This document shows positions 53,656 to 63,987 of a stretch of 64,000 nucleotides of DNA, piece by piece. A program made the position numbers and the translations under genes. The stretch comes from Leptospira yanagawae serovar Saopaulo str. Sao Paulo = ATCC 700523 (GTDB lineage: Bacteria; Spirochaetota; Leptospiria; Leptospirales; Leptospiraceae). Every line of letters begins with the position of its first letter. The first letter of the stretch is position 1. The DNA is taken from assembly GCF_000332475.2 (NCBI RefSeq), contig NZ_AOGX02000029.1, positions 84,372 to 148,371 on the forward strand, given 5' to 3'. Under the pieces are notes generated by a model. It had not been told where the DNA came from. It ran no database searches and worked only from the letters and a program-made list of their open reading frames with translations.

Positions 53656-54447
53656 ATGTGTTTAGTTGTGATTGCCTTTAGGATTCATCCTGATTTTCCC
53701 CTTGTCATCGCATCCAACCGAGATGAATTTTTTGAGCGACCAACAGAAGGTTTGCATATCTGGGAAACGAATCCTAAGATTCTTGCTGGTAAGGATTTAA
53801 AAGCAGGTGGGACCTGGCTTGGTGTGAATTCATTTGGAAAACTTGCCTTCTTAACAAACGTTCGCAATTTTCGAAAACCCCCTCATCCCCATCCTAAATC
53901 CAGAGGAGGACTTGTGACTCGGTTCTTAGAAGATGAGTCCGTGCAAGCAATCGACTTTGCAAAACAAGTGGATTCAGAAAGAGAAAACTTTGAAGGATTC
54001 AATTTGTTTCTCTTTGATGGAAAGGAAGCTTTCGCGGTTGGTGGGGATCCTTTTTCTACGCAATTCGTAGATGCAGGTTTCCATGCAGTGAGTAATGCCA
54101 GTTGGAATACCAAGTGGCCCAAAACAGAAACATTGAAATCGCAAATCATCGAAAAAATTTCCGATTGGACCTCTGGTAACATTTCAAAAACAGAACTCGA
54201 ACTGGAAATGTTTTCTTCTTTAAATGATTCTGAGCTTGTAAAAGAAGAACATCTTTTGCCAGATACAGGCATTGGCAAAGAGCGGGAAAGGTATCTTTCG
54301 TCAGTGCGGATCAAAACACCTAACTACGGCACACGGGCATCAACACTTGTTTTTTATGGAAAGGATTCTATCGAGATGGTGGAAAGGTCCTTCTCCGATC
54401 CGCTATCCGATGGATATACGGAACGGAGAGAAATTTTGAATTGGTAA
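53656..54447 (+). CDS. NRDE-family (TANGO2-like) protein
   Basis: The sequence starts MCLVVIAFRIHPDFPLVIAS and continues NRDEFFERPTEG, giving the family's name motif NRDE at about 21-24. The next blocks are ILAGKDLKAGGTWLGVN and FLTNVRNFRKP, also typical. It is 263 residues and complete. Members are Ntn-hydrolase-like with the N-terminal Cys2 exposed after Met removal; a haem-handling role has been proposed for relatives. It ends five bases from the convergent glyA stop. Confidence 0.9.
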   Translation: MCLVVIAFRIHPDFPLVIASNRDEFFERPTEGLHIWETNPKILAGKDLKAGGTWLGVNSFGKLAFLTNVRNFRKPPHPHPKSRGGLVTRFLEDESVQAIDFAKQVDSERENFEGFNLFLFDGKEAFAVGGDPFSTQFVDAGFHAVSNASWNTKWPKTETLKSQIIEKISDWTSGNISKTELELEMFSSLNDSELVKEEHLLPDTGIGKERERYLSSVRIKTPNYGTRASTLVFYGKDSIEMVERSFSDPLSDGYTERREILNW

Positions 54448-54451
54448 AAAA

Positions 54452-55702
54452 TTAGTTTTCCAATCGGAAGTTTTTCATTGGGAAAGCATCTGTGATTTCT
54501 TTCACTGCCGCTTTCACTTTGGATTCGTAAGACACATCACCAAAATGTTCTAAGTAATCGCAAATCAAATTGCCAACGGCTTCGATTTCTTTCTCTTTGA
54601 GTCCACGAGTGGTAAGAGCTGGAGTCCCAAGTCGGATCCCTGAAGCAACTGCCGGTGGGTTTTTATCAAAGGGGATTGCGTTTTTGTTTACGGTGACTCC
54701 GATATGATCAAGTCCATCTGCAGCGTCTTTTCCAGTGAGTCCTTTTACCGACACATCAAGGAGAACGATGTGGTTGTCAGTCCCACCTGATACAACCCGG
54801 AAACCTCGTTTTTGGAAAACTTCCGCCAATGTTTTTGCGTTTTTCACCACTTGTTTGATGTAGGTTTTGAATTCTGGTTGGAGAGCTTCTCCAAACGCGA
54901 CTGCTTTTGCGGCAATCACATGCATGAGTGGTCCACCTTGGATTCCAGGGAACACACGAGAGTTTAATACCTTTTCATTTTCTGCAGAAGATAAAATAAG
55001 TCCCCCTCTAGGTCCGCGAAGTGTTTTGTGGGTTGTGGTAGTCACAAAATCACAAACGCCGATTGGACTTGGGTGTTCGCCAGCTACCACCAAACCAGAG
55101 ATATGTGCAATGTCTGCCATGATTTTGGCACCGATATCATTTGCAATTTCTCTAAATTTTTTAAAATCAATGATACGAGGGTAAGCAGAAGCTCCTACAA
55201 CAATGAGTTTTGGTTTATGTTCTTTGGCAAGTTTTGCGACTTCATCATAATTGATGGTTTCAGTTTTTTCATCCACACCATAAGGGATTGGTTTAAAGTA
55301 CTTTCCGCTGATGTTAACTGCACTACCATGTGTTAGGTGACCACCGTGTGCTAAATTCATCCCTAGGAAACTATCTCCTGGCTCAAGAGTGGCAAGGAAA
55401 ACTGCCATATTCGCCTGAGCACCGCTATGAGGTTGAACGTTTGCGTATTCGGCACCAAACATTTTTTTGGCTCTTTCAATGGCAAGTTCTTCTACTTTGT
55501 CGGCATTTTCACAACCATTGTAGTATCGTTTTCCAGGATATCCTTCCGCATATTTATTGGTAAGTGTAGAATGATAAGCTTCGAGAACAGGACGGGAAAC
55601 AAAGTTTTCACTCGCAATCATTTCGAGGGAATGTTCTTGTCTTTCGTCTTCTTTTTTTAAAGCGGCGTAAACTTCAGGATCTTGTTTTTCTAAATAACTC
55701 AT
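54452..55702 (-). CDS. glyA: Serine hydroxymethyltransferase
   Basis: A 416-residue PLP enzyme that interconverts serine and glycine with tetrahydrofolate. Motifs are [10 protein letters not shown] and [16 protein letters not shown] at the N-terminus, [28 protein letters not shown], and the PLP lysine in [15 protein letters not shown]. Its length and order are standard. The lplA gene starts at its 5' side on the same strand, with lplA ending inside the glyA start by four bases, so the genes are part of one run rhomboid-lplA-glyA. Confidence 0.97.
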   Translation of the reverse strand: MSYLEKQDPEVYAALKKEDERQEHSLEMIASENFVSRPVLEAYHSTLTNKYAEGYPGKRYYNGCENADKVEELAIERAKKMFGAEYANVQPHSGAQANMAVFLATLEPGDSFLGMNLAHGGHLTHGSAVNISGKYFKPIPYGVDEKTETINYDEVAKLAKEHKPKLIVVGASAYPRIIDFKKFREIANDIGAKIMADIAHISGLVVAGEHPSPIGVCDFVTTTTHKTLRGPRGGLILSSAENEKVLNSRVFPGIQGGPLMHVIAAKAVAFGEALQPEFKTYIKQVVKNAKTLAEVFQKRGFRVVSGGTDNHIVLLDVSVKGLTGKDAADGLDHIGVTVNKNAIPFDKNPPAVASGIRLGTPALTTRGLKEKEIEAVGNLICDYLEHFGDVSYESKVKAAVKEITDAFPMKNFRLEN

Positions 55703-56568
55703 GTCGGAATTTCTCTGTGGAGTGTGTATTCTGGATTTTGGTATTTCTTCTTGCGAATAATTTCAGATTCTCTGAGCACTTGTTTCCGAAAAGTAGAAAA
55801 GTCCTTTCCAAAGAAGGAAATTTTTGAAAAATCGGTGGGTGAGGGCAGATTTAAATAGTGGAAAACTTCCCGAACCAAATCAATTGCCCATTTTTCTTCG
55901 GAAAAAAAGGAAGGGAGTGAGGTTAAAAAATCTTTGTGAGTCCTCTCTTTTCGGTAATCCGGTTCTTCAGGAGGATGGTGTAATACTTCAGAAACTTGGG
56001 CGATGAGACTCTCTTCTAAGATCAGAGTACCATGTTGGACAATGCAATTTCGTTTTCGAAACTGTGCATTGCCTGAAATTTTTTTAAACACACCATCCTT
56101 TTCCAATACAAGATCTGATTTTCCCTTGGGATAGGATTGGATGTTTTGGGGTGATAATGATTTTGAGATGATCCCGAGGATATGGTCATAACTATCCTTA
56201 ACCGGAAAGAGTTCCTTTCTTTCTTCTAAATTAAAATACAAAGAATAATTGATATTTCCTGACATTGAATGGAAGACGGTCCCACCACCAGAGGCTCTCC
56301 TTGCGATATAACAAAAATTTGGTTTTGGTTTTTTTCCAAATCCAATCCCTTTTGCTTCGGTTTCGTAAGCAGTTACCACATGTTCTTTGATGTTGCGATA
56401 TGGGTTTTCGGAAAGACCAAGGATGATAGAATCAGGATTTTTCCATAACCGGATCCCTGCTATAAGATTTGATTTTACCATATGCAAAGCAATGGATTCC
56501 TCAATCGCCAAATTATAATAAGGCGATCTTGGTGGAGTGGGTGGGAAAAAGAATACTTTTGAACTCAC
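55699..56568 (-). CDS. lplA: Lipoate-protein ligase A-like enzyme
   Basis: The LplA/LipB/BirA-type catalytic fold is seen in [18 protein letters not shown], the hallmark [20 protein letters not shown], and [20 protein letters not shown] with the catalytic Lys. LplA activates lipoate with ATP and attaches it to the lipoyl domains of 2-oxoacid dehydrogenases and the glycine cleavage H protein. 289 residues. It begins with GTG overlapping the rhomboid stop by four bases. Linkage to glyA suits one-carbon/glycine metabolism. An octanoyltransferase function cannot be excluded. Confidence 0.85.
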   Translation of the reverse strand: MSSKVFFFPPTPPRSPYYNLAIEESIALHMVKSNLIAGIRLWKNPDSIILGLSENPYRNIKEHVVTAYETEAKGIGFGKKPKPNFCYIARRASGGGTVFHSMSGNINYSLYFNLEERKELFPVKDSYDHILGIISKSLSPQNIQSYPKGKSDLVLEKDGVFKKISGNAQFRKRNCIVQHGTLILEESLIAQVSEVLHHPPEEPDYRKERTHKDFLTSLPSFFSEEKWAIDLVREVFHYLNLPSPTDFSKISFFGKDFSTFRKQVLRESEIIRKKKYQNPEYTLHREIPT

Positions 56569-57389
56569 TCGTTGAAGTATTTTTGCGAAGCTTCGTTTAA
56601 AAACTTACGTTCTTTTCTAGATAAAGATTCCATTCCGTTTTTTGAAATTTTTTCCAAAAGTTCGTCCACTTTGGTTTTTGCATTTTCTCGTTTTGCCATT
56701 TCTTCCTGATACCGCATAAACCTACGTTTTTGTAGGTATCGAGATAAAGACCAAGTGGGAAGGGAGGATTTAGTCCCACGCCAACCTGTGTACAGTTTCA
56801 TCAGAATGAGCCCACCAATGGCTCCACCCAAATGGGCAAAGTGTGCCACTCGTTCTCCTTGGGCAAAAAGTACCATAAGCATCACGATCATCACAAAGTA
56901 TTTGGCACGCATAGGAAAGATGAGGAATACCAAAAGTTCACGATTTGGCCATGTCATCCCATAAGCAACGAGGAGACCATAGATACTGGCACTCGCTCCG
57001 ACAACGATTCCTTGTGGGATTCCAAAAAATTGAGCCGTGATGGTCCCTATCCCACCGAGAAATGCAGTGAAAAAATAAAATTTAAGGAATGCACGTTCCC
57101 CCCATACCTCGGCAAGTTCAGATCCAAACATCCAAAGGCTTAACATATTAAAAAGGATGTGTAAAAAACTTCCATGTAAGAAGGCGTAACTCACGAGTTG
57201 CCATACCCAACCTCGGAAAACAAGTTCTGGAGAGAGACCCAAATAGAGTTCCGCTAAAGGAGATTGTAAGGTGAGTTTTGTCAAAAGTTGCAGAATGAAA
57301 CAAATCACATTGATGAAGATGAGTGTGCGGACTACGGGAACCATGGGAGGTCCAAATCGAAGTTCATATCCTGGGGTACGAGAGGCCAT
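56565..57389 (-). CDS. Rhomboid-family intramembrane serine protease
   Basis: Six core helices with family motifs: the L1 loop HILFNMLSLWMFG, GVVGA-type helix with the catalytic Ser in VVGASASIYGLLVAYG, and the His in RVAHFAHLGGAIGG. Rhomboids cleave transmembrane proteins inside the membrane. A charged cytoplasmic tail of about 70 residues follows, rich in Arg, Lys and Glu. The start ATG 57389 gives MASRTPGYELRFG; the longer open frame overlaps the divergent MBL gene region and is rejected. Its stop overlaps lplA. Substrates unknown. Confidence 0.9.
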   Translation of the reverse strand: MASRTPGYELRFGPPMVPVVRTLIFINVICFILQLLTKLTLQSPLAELYLGLSPELVFRGWVWQLVSYAFLHGSFLHILFNMLSLWMFGSELAEVWGERAFLKFYFFTAFLGGIGTITAQFFGIPQGIVVGASASIYGLLVAYGMTWPNRELLVFLIFPMRAKYFVMIVMLMVLFAQGERVAHFAHLGGAIGGLILMKLYTGWRGTKSSLPTWSLSRYLQKRRFMRYQEEMAKRENAKTKVDELLEKISKNGMESLSRKERKFLNEASQKYFNE

Positions 57390-57453
57390 AAATTCAAGAT
57401 CGTAAATCTTGAGTGACAAGGAAAGTCGATTTCCTAGCATCGAGGAAGTGATT

Positions 57454-58401
57454 GTGCAACTCTACGGAGTCCGCGGTTCCATTGCGAGCCCACTCCGAAA
57501 CCAAGACTACCGCAAAAAGATAACTGAGATTCTTGACCTCTACAAACAATCGGGGGCTGAAGGATCTGCGGACGAGTTTTGGCAAAATCTTCCCTACCAT
57601 TTAAAATTTGTCACAGGATCTGACACAACCTGTGTTTCGGTGACGGATGACGATGGGGAAACCTATGTTTTGGATATGGGAACGGGATTACGCAATTTAG
57701 GGGATGAACTTGTTTCCGAATACTTCACAAACCAACTGAAAAAAACAGTTTCGTTTTTCATCACCCACACCCACTGGGATCATATCCAGGGACTTCCGTT
57801 TTTCAAACCGATTTATTTCCCTGATTTCCATCTGCATTTTTATTCTCCGTATTCTGATTTAGAAAAACGACTGCAAAGGCAACAAGAACCAGAGTTTTTT
57901 CCAGTGCCTTTGGATGGAACTGGTTCTGCAAAGGAGTTCAAACTGTTTTTCCCTGGGGATGTTTTGGAATTTCCTTCCGGACTAAAGGTGGAGTGTTACC
58001 CACTCAAACACCCAGGAGGTTCATTTGCATACAAGTTCACCAATCGTGCTGGAAAAATTTTTATTTTTGCAACAGATGCTGAGTTCACAGGGGCAGACAT
58101 GGACCTCATCCATGAGTGTTTGCCATTTTTTGCTGATGCTGACCTTTTGATCTTAGATACACAATATACCTTGGATGAATCGTTTTCCAAATTTGATTGG
58201 GGTCATACGGCTTATACGATGTCAGTGAATTGTGCCTCGTCCTGGCGTGTTAAAAACTTAGTGCTCACCCACCACGAACCAAGTTATTCAGACGAAAAAA
58301 TTTATGAAATTTATGAAAGTGCCAATTTGCATAAACAGCAATTAGGTGAAAAGAAATTAAAAATTCATTTAGCGAGAGAAGGACTTAGGTTCCATCTATA
58401 A
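57454..58401 (+). CDS. MBL-fold metallohydrolase
   Basis: Start chosen at GTG 57454 because GAGGA lies seven bases upstream and the protein then begins [13 protein letters not shown], the family's usual N-terminus. A TTG at 57409 would add 15 residues without a ribosome binding site. Metal motifs are [37 protein letters not shown] and a late LTHHEPSY. This branch resembles RNase Z/phosphodiesterase-like hydrolases, but lacks clear RNase Z arms. Substrate unknown; cytoplasmic. The PBP gene begins on its stop codon. Confidence 0.85.
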   Translation: MQLYGVRGSIASPLRNQDYRKKITEILDLYKQSGAEGSADEFWQNLPYHLKFVTGSDTTCVSVTDDDGETYVLDMGTGLRNLGDELVSEYFTNQLKKTVSFFITHTHWDHIQGLPFFKPIYFPDFHLHFYSPYSDLEKRLQRQQEPEFFPVPLDGTGSAKEFKLFFPGDVLEFPSGLKVECYPLKHPGGSFAYKFTNRAGKIFIFATDAEFTGADMDLIHECLPFFADADLLILDTQYTLDESFSKFDWGHTAYTMSVNCASSWRVKNLVLTHHEPSYSDEKIYEIYESANLHKQQLGEKKLKIHLAREGLRFHL

Positions 58402-60824
58402 TGACTATGAACAAAGAAAAAACCTTACGTATCACCATTACAACATTCTTTAGCATTGCCTTACTTGGTGGACTATTTTTTGGTTACATCCTCTCTGAGG
58501 TGAACAAAGGAAAAGAATTACAAAAACTTGCCTCCTACCAACCTACAACTCCTACCAAACTATATGATACCAATGGGGTGCTCATCGCAGAGTTGTACCG
58601 ACACAAACAGGAACTCTTAAAATATAGTGATATCCCACCTCATGTGATCCACGCATTTTTATCTGTTGAAGATGATAATTTTTTTAACCACTTTGGAATC
58701 GATTTTTTGGCCATTGTTCGTGCAGCGATAAAAAATATTTTTGCAGGACGAATTGTCCAGGGGGGATCTACCTTAACCCAACAGTTAGCAAAAACGATTT
58801 TGCAACAGAGGAAAAAAACCTTTGGTCGAAAATTTTTAGAAGCCCTTCTTACCTTACAAATCGAACAAGAGTATACCAAAGAAGAAATCTTAGAAATCTA
58901 TTTTAACTTAATTTATTTGGGTCATGGAACAACAGGATTGTCATCTGCGGCCAATGTATACTTTCAAAAAGATGTAAGGGACTTAAGTATTGCGGAAGCG
59001 GCGATGCTTGCTAGGCTTCCGAAAGCACCAGTGACTTACTCTCCATTCAAAAATCCAAAAGAAGCCAAACAAGCCCATATGGTAGTGCTTGGCCTCATGG
59101 CAAAAAATGGATTTATCCCAAAAGACCAAGTCCAAAAGATCCATGATGATTTTTGGGATCGGTATTGGCCTGTTGTCATCACACAATCTCCTTCACGTTC
59201 CACATGGGGTGCCAAACTCAACAGGGCACCTTATTTCACTGAATGGGTACGCCAAATTTTAGAAAAAGAATTAGGTGAAGAAGCCTTGTATACAGGTGGA
59301 CTTCGTGTTTATACCACATTGGATGTAAGAAAACAAGAAATCGCTGATGAAGAACTTCGAAAAGGTCTTATCGAACAAGATAAGTATGCATTTGGAGCAA
59401 ACTTTCGTTATGCGGGTCGTGCTGACCGCGGTTTAGTTTCCTTATACAATTTGTTTGGTTCCATTTTTCCTGTGGGTGTTCCTTATGTGACAAGTCTTGA
59501 TGATAGACAAGTATTTCGTTTGCATTTAGAAAAAGAAATGGCACCAGCACTTGAATTGTTAACTGATTTCATTCCTTCTGAAAACGAAAGTGCTGCTGTC
59601 AAAGAATTCCAAAGATCATCTCTGGTATTTTCTTCCAACTTACATGTGGAAGGTGCCATCATCACCATTGACCACCAAACTGGTTATATCCAAACCATGG
59701 TTGGTGGATCAAGATTTTCACCTAAAAATCAATTCAACAGAGCCATGCAAGCAAGGCGCCAAACTGGTTCTGCTTTCAAACCTTTTGTTTATGCAGCTGC
59801 AATCCAAAACCGTGCTGTTGGTTCGGGAACAGGGATCATGGATGCTCCTCTAACGACAATTACGGAAGAAGGGGAAGGATACTCACCACAAGATATTTCG
59901 GGTGATTTTCGTGGGATGGTTCCACTTTCAAGAGCATTATCTTTATCACTCAACATCGTTTCTGTCCAAGTTCTTATGAGAACAGGAACAGACTCTGTTA
60001 TCGATTTTGCATCCAAAGTCACCAAAACAAACAAATCTCGTTTCCCAACTGGACCCGCACTTGCACTAGGTGTGGCAGAACTCACACCTTATGAAATGGC
60101 ACTGGGTTATTCAATCCTTGCCAATAAAGGAAAAGATGTAATCCCGTTTAGCGTTCGTTATGTGTTGAACCAAAGTGGAACGGTTGTTTACAATAAAGAA
60201 AAAGAAGTGCAAGAAACTTTGGCAGAAGAAGCCAAAAATGGTACCATCCAAATCATTCCAGAAGCCACTGCTTATATCATTAAACAAATGTTAATTGGTG
60301 TGGCAATGGGGGGAACACCAACCCAAGCACTTCGGGCATCGGATAAAGGGAATTATAAAGGGGAATCAGGTGGAAAAACAGGATCCACTTCTTCTTATAC
60401 CAATGTTTGGTATGCAGGATTTGACCCTAAATACACATCCATTGTTTGGATGGGATTTGATAAATCCTCCCTGTCCCTCGGGAAAGGAGTGACAGCTGCG
60501 GGAGTTGCGGCTCCCATCTGGGGGAAAATGTATTCGCGGTTTTATAACGAAGGACCTTACCCAAGTTTTTATCCGAATGGAAAGGCGGAAGAGATTCCGA
60601 GTGATGTGGTAAAAGGGGCTACTTGTGCCTTTAACGGTCTTTCTCCTGGTCCCAATTGCCCCGTTACTGGGAATTTATTCCTCAAACCCATTACCATTGC
60701 GGGCCGAACTTTGGCTGTGCCGGGAGGGCGCCAATGTGATGGGGATAGAGACCACTACCGTTCTATGGACCTAAATGATTTCTTACAAAGAGAATTGGAA
60801 ATCACTGACGAAGAACTCAAATAA
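58401..60824 (+). CDS. Class A penicillin-binding protein (PBP1A-like), bifunctional
   Basis: One N-terminal helix (about residues 10-31) is followed by a GT51 transglycosylase domain with the catalytic Glu90 in [14 protein letters not shown] and [14 protein letters not shown]. The transpeptidase domain has Ser457 and Lys460 in TGSAFKP, the SLN motif in SLSLN, and Lys659-Thr-Gly. A C-terminal tail has Cys residues. The enzyme polymerises and crosslinks peptidoglycan in the periplasm and is the beta-lactam target. It is 807 residues, normal. The ATG overlaps the stop of the MBL gene; a second ATG at 58407 is also possible. Confidence 0.95.
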   Translation: MTMNKEKTLRITITTFFSIALLGGLFFGYILSEVNKGKELQKLASYQPTTPTKLYDTNGVLIAELYRHKQELLKYSDIPPHVIHAFLSVEDDNFFNHFGIDFLAIVRAAIKNIFAGRIVQGGSTLTQQLAKTILQQRKKTFGRKFLEALLTLQIEQEYTKEEILEIYFNLIYLGHGTTGLSSAANVYFQKDVRDLSIAEAAMLARLPKAPVTYSPFKNPKEAKQAHMVVLGLMAKNGFIPKDQVQKIHDDFWDRYWPVVITQSPSRSTWGAKLNRAPYFTEWVRQILEKELGEEALYTGGLRVYTTLDVRKQEIADEELRKGLIEQDKYAFGANFRYAGRADRGLVSLYNLFGSIFPVGVPYVTSLDDRQVFRLHLEKEMAPALELLTDFIPSENESAAVKEFQRSSLVFSSNLHVEGAIITIDHQTGYIQTMVGGSRFSPKNQFNRAMQARRQTGSAFKPFVYAAAIQNRAVGSGTGIMDAPLTTITEEGEGYSPQDISGDFRGMVPLSRALSLSLNIVSVQVLMRTGTDSVIDFASKVTKTNKSRFPTGPALALGVAELTPYEMALGYSILANKGKDVIPFSVRYVLNQSGTVVYNKEKEVQETLAEEAKNGTIQIIPEATAYIIKQMLIGVAMGGTPTQALRASDKGNYKGESGGKTGSTSSYTNVWYAGFDPKYTSIVWMGFDKSSLSLGKGVTAAGVAAPIWGKMYSRFYNEGPYPSFYPNGKAEEIPSDVVKGATCAFNGLSPGPNCPVTGNLFLKPITIAGRTLAVPGGRQCDGDRDHYRSMDLNDFLQRELEITDEELK

Positions 60825-60881
60825 AAGATCAGTTCTCTCTAGTTTCTCATTTTCGTTTTCCATCATGGAACCAAAAATCCA

Positions 60882-60906
60882 ACTGCCTGGAGGGGCATCG
60901 GGCAGT
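60882..60906. repeat. Short inverted repeat after the PBP gene
   Basis: ACTGCC (60882-60887) and GGCAGT (60901-60906) flank a 13-base loop. No T-run follows, so it is a weak terminator candidate, or part of the control region of the sigma-54 promoter about 170 bases downstream. The rest of 60825-61076 holds no gene that I can support. Confidence 0.3.
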
Positions 60907-61076
60907 GGATTTACTGACCACAACCCTTCCCAAAGTTCCCCTTTTTTTTCTGTCAATTTCTTGCAAACCAGTCATTTTGTATAAATTTTAAGCAATTTTT
61001 TCTTTTTTTCCCGATTGGTTAGGGATTGCAAATCGCTAGAACCCTCTTGTTTGGCCATTTCAAGGCGATTCGTATC

Positions 61077-61093
61077 TTGGCACGATAGTTGCA
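61077..61093 (+). promoter_or_regulatory. Sigma-54 (RpoN) promoter, -24/-12
   Basis: TTGGCACGATAGTTGCA fits the sigma-54 consensus: TTGGCACG at -24, TTGCA at -12, and exactly ten bases between the invariant GG and GC. Transcription would start near 61104, leaving about 23 bases to the ATG at 61127 with a strong CGGAGGG ribosome binding site between. Sigma-54 needs an activator ATPase; a small palindrome GATTGCAAATC at 61024-61034 might be part of an activator site. Confidence 0.85.
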
Positions 61094-61126
61094 TCTATTC
61101 CATTGAACAGTTCGTTCGGAGGGAAT

Positions 61127-61567
61127 ATGAAAAAACTACTCTTACTCATGACCATCACTCTACTCAACTACTCAGCGTTTGCAGGAGAGGCAACGCTCGC
61201 GAATGAAGAAGTGGCATCCCTCGTCGAACAATATGACAACGAAACCCTTGTTGTGATCTCCAATGAATTGGTAAAAATGGCAAACGAAGAAGAAGGGATT
61301 GGTGAATTCGATTTAGCATCGACTCATTATGATCGTGCTCTGAAAATCAGAGAAGCGATTGGAATGCAAACACACAAAAGTTTCGCATCCATCCAATACT
61401 TAGCAAGCCAAGCATACTCAAAGGCAGGAAATTTTTGTGAAGCATCACTCTATGCGAAAAAAGCAAGTGAAGCGTTTCGTAGCCACGGAATTGTGAAATT
61501 CGAAGAAAAAGCCCAAATGGAAGCAAAGGAATTTGCGAAGGCATGTGCGGTGGTTGCTGCCCGTTAA
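61127..61567 (+). CDS. Small secreted helical (TPR-like) protein under sigma-54 control
   Basis: The signal peptide MKKLLLLMTITLLNYSAFA is followed by a mature chain of about 127 residues. Helix pairs such as FDLASTHYDRALKIREAIG and LASQAYSKAGNFCEASLYAK follow the tetratricopeptide spacing, so the mature part is probably two or three TPR-like hairpins for protein binding in the periplasm. Two Cys residues may pair. CGGAGGG precedes the ATG. The isolated gene with its own sigma-54 promoter suggests a response to nitrogen, envelope or surface signals. Confidence 0.85.
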   Translation: MKKLLLLMTITLLNYSAFAGEATLANEEVASLVEQYDNETLVVISNELVKMANEEEGIGEFDLASTHYDRALKIREAIGMQTHKSFASIQYLASQAYSKAGNFCEASLYAKKASEAFRSHGIVKFEEKAQMEAKEFAKACAVVAAR

Positions 61568-61625
61568 TCAATACTGTTATGATTCTTTCTAGAGATGGTT
61601 ACCCTTTTTTTGATTCTTCTTCGAA

Positions 61626-62339
61626 TCAATCCAACTTCACGTGATGATACACGTGGGGTTGGAATTCTTTTTTTCCATACTTCAATTTAGCAATTTCAAA
61701 TAGTTTCGTTTTTGTGTAGGGTTCATCAGATTCCCAAGCAATTCCAAAGTTTGCTTCTTCATACCCAGATTCATATTGCAATGGATACAAAGACTTACCG
61801 TCATAATAATACACTAAGTTGTGTTGGTATTTTTTGGTAACATCCAATGAAAACATTTCGCAGGGAATCTTTTGGATCAAACGTTTGGCTTTTAGGTTCG
61901 GTATTTTTTCCACTCGGCATTCTTTTGTATTCACTTCTTTTGTGGAAAGTAAAACCCAATCCTTTGATTTTTCAAACTGGCCCTTGCCAATGATTTGACG
62001 GAATTGGAGATGGTCTTCGTATACCTTCCATTCTCGCCAAGTTTTTTTGAATTCTGTATCCGATACAATTTGGATGGTTTCCTTCCAAAACAAATGGAAT
62101 GATTTCGAACCCATTGCTGATTTTTTTTCCGTAGGCCTGTCATAGAATCCAAGAGGAAGGTCTTGGTCTCTCGGGAATGAGCTGGGGAGGGTGCGTATCC
62201 ATCCTAACTTCGGAGTGCAGGAAGCGAAACCCATACCAATGGCCACCAAAAGAAAAAAAACGAATTTCTTTTGGGAACCAATCGAACCCGGTTTTTGTTT
62301 TTTGTTAGAACTGGAAGTAAATAAAATCTTGCCCACCAT
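61626..62339 (-). CDS. Lipoprotein of unknown function
   Basis: After an unusual 20-residue polar N-terminus comes KKFVFFLLVAIGMGFASC, a lipoprotein signal with Cys near residue 41. The mature part of about 195 residues is beta-rich with many Lys and Trp (FHLFWKETIQIV, WREWKVYEDHLQF) and no recognised family. The start is ATG 62339 (TTG 62345 possible); either lies inside the end of the MBOAT gene, so the first 35 bases overlap. Its place downstream of MBOAT suggests a role with an acylated glycan. Confidence 0.7.
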   Translation of the reverse strand: MVGKILFTSSSNKKQKPGSIGSQKKFVFFLLVAIGMGFASCTPKLGWIRTLPSSFPRDQDLPLGFYDRPTEKKSAMGSKSFHLFWKETIQIVSDTEFKKTWREWKVYEDHLQFRQIIGKGQFEKSKDWVLLSTKEVNTKECRVEKIPNLKAKRLIQKIPCEMFSLDVTKKYQHNLVYYYDGKSLYPLQYESGYEEANFGIAWESDEPYTKTKLFEIAKLKYGKKEFQPHVYHHVKLD

Positions 62340-63732
62340 CTCCAAAAATTCCGAGTAAAAGTAAAATCACAACGGATAAAATGGGGAGTAATACATTCTG
62401 ATATGGTTTTAGTTTTTCATACACAAAAGGAGAGTATTGGAACCAATTGAACATAAGGCCCAGTGCAATGAAAGTAGGGAGTTCATCCACACGGCTCAGT
62501 GTATCCCCTGTATTGCGAAGGGTCAAAACCCCTTTAAAGATTTCATAGGCAACGTTTAGTGATTCGGAACCCCTTGCGGCCGCACGGAAAAAAACTCCCG
62601 AAAAAGTAAAAACGATGAAGATCACGATGGTACGGATGAAACCTGCCAAGGGGAAATTATCCGGAATGAATTTCTTTTTGCCTCGGTGTAAGTAGAGAGA
62701 ACGTTCGATCCAAATGAGAGCACCCAAATAGGCTCCCCAAATCACAAATGCCCAGTTGGCACCGTGCCAAAGACCCCCAAGGCACATTGTGATAAAGGAA
62801 TTTAAATTGGAACGGAAAATGGATCCCTTACTTCCACCTAACGGAATGTATATGTAATCACGTAACCAGGAAGATAAGGTGATATGCCAACGGCTCCATA
62901 GTTCACGAAAGGATTGGGATAAAAATGGACCTTGGAAGTTTTCAGGAATCTCATACCCAAGTAAATTGGCCGATCCCCTTGCCATATCTGTATAACCAGA
63001 GAAGTCACAATACACTTGGATTCCAAATGCTAGGACACTAAAAAAGATAGAAAAACTATCATACTTGCTTGGGTCCATGTAAAGGGGAGCGATGATCGGA
63101 GCAATGTTTTCAGCAATGATTACCTTTTTAAACAAACCTCCGATGATGAGAAAGATTCCCTTTTTCATTCTGTCTTCATCAATGGTTGGGTTGTCAAGTT
63201 GCGGAAGGAAATCCTGAGACCTCATGATTGGCCCGGCAATCAGTTGAGGGAAAAACAAAATGAATAAAAAATAATCCACTGTGGACATTCTTTTTTCGAT
63301 GACACCTCGGTAGATGTCCACTTGCACTGCGATGATCTGAAATGTATAAAAACTAATGGCAAGGGGTAAAAAGATACTCCAGGAACCAGAGATTTCCTTA
63401 AAACTTGGATATCCTGTTAAACCATACAAAGAGTCGGTGATAAAGTAAAAGTATTTGAAAAACGCTAAATTGATTACGTTTAATATAACAATTGTATACA
63501 ATACAGAATCAAATGTTTCCCCTTTGTCTTTTTTGCGAAACATCCATTCGCTAAAAGCATAGTTGATGAGGATGACGAAGAGGAAGTGGAATAAAAACGG
63601 AAAACTAAAGTATGCATAAAACAATAAGGAAGATATCACAAGCAGGGGTTTGCGCCCCTTTTGTGGTATGTTCCAATAGATTAAGTATGTGAATGCAAAT
63701 AAAATTAAATAAGGAATCGAATTAAATAACAT
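62305..63732 (-). CDS. MBOAT-family O-acyltransferase (AlgI/DltB-like)
   Basis: A 475-residue membrane protein with about eleven helices. Family motifs are SFYTFQIIAVQVDIYRG, FPQLIAGPIMRSQDFLPQL, the RDYIYIPLGGSKG loop, and the catalytic His in CLGGLWHGANWAFVIWGAY. These enzymes transfer acetyl or other acyl groups to extracellular polysaccharides, in pairs with a periplasmic SGNH-type partner. That partner is not seen within this window, but may lie beyond 64000. Overlaps the downstream lipoprotein gene by 35 bases. Confidence 0.93.
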   Translation of the reverse strand: MLFNSIPYLILFAFTYLIYWNIPQKGRKPLLVISSLLFYAYFSFPFLFHFLFVILINYAFSEWMFRKKDKGETFDSVLYTIVILNVINLAFFKYFYFITDSLYGLTGYPSFKEISGSWSIFLPLAISFYTFQIIAVQVDIYRGVIEKRMSTVDYFLFILFFPQLIAGPIMRSQDFLPQLDNPTIDEDRMKKGIFLIIGGLFKKVIIAENIAPIIAPLYMDPSKYDSFSIFFSVLAFGIQVYCDFSGYTDMARGSANLLGYEIPENFQGPFLSQSFRELWSRWHITLSSWLRDYIYIPLGGSKGSIFRSNLNSFITMCLGGLWHGANWAFVIWGAYLGALIWIERSLYLHRGKKKFIPDNFPLAGFIRTIVIFIVFTFSGVFFRAAARGSESLNVAYEIFKGVLTLRNTGDTLSRVDELPTFIALGLMFNWFQYSPFVYEKLKPYQNVLLPILSVVILLLLGIFGDGGQDFIYFQF

Positions 63733-63750
63733 GCAATTGGTAACCTAAAC

Positions 63751-63987
63751 TCAAATGTCCCAAAGGTACAAAAACTTTGCGTTGGTTTCATTACCAAGAA
63801 GTTTGTCTGCGATTCCAAAAGAGATTGGATTTCCTTTGGCATCAGTTGCTTGGTAAATATTTTCAACAGGAACTTTTCCTCTTTGGTAGGTTACGATCCG
63901 AGGGGAACCTTGTGGATTGCCTTCGTATCTTGGGTGTTTCATGAGTTCGATTACAAAGTTGTCAAAGTATCCGATAAAATCGATCAT
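63751..63987 (-). CDS. Short conserved-looking ORF of unknown function (78 residues)
   Basis: ATG 63987, preceded by an in-frame TAG, so this is the whole frame and not a fragment of a longer one. The product has no signal peptide; it contains KHPRYEGNPQGSPRIVTYQR and IADKLLGNETNAKFLYLWD. No family recognised. No ribosome binding site is visible before the ATG, so translation may be coupled to a gene beyond the right edge. It lies 18 bases upstream of the MBOAT gene on the same strand. Confidence 0.55.
   Translation of the reverse strand: MIDFIGYFDNFVIELMKHPRYEGNPQGSPRIVTYQRGKVPVENIYQATDAKGNPISFGIADKLLGNETNAKFLYLWDI

Noticed and set aside
61611..61628. TGATTC/GAATCA hairpin after the sigma-54-driven gene
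   Set aside because: The six-pair stem has its T-run before the stem rather than after it, so it does not fit an intrinsic terminator on either strand.
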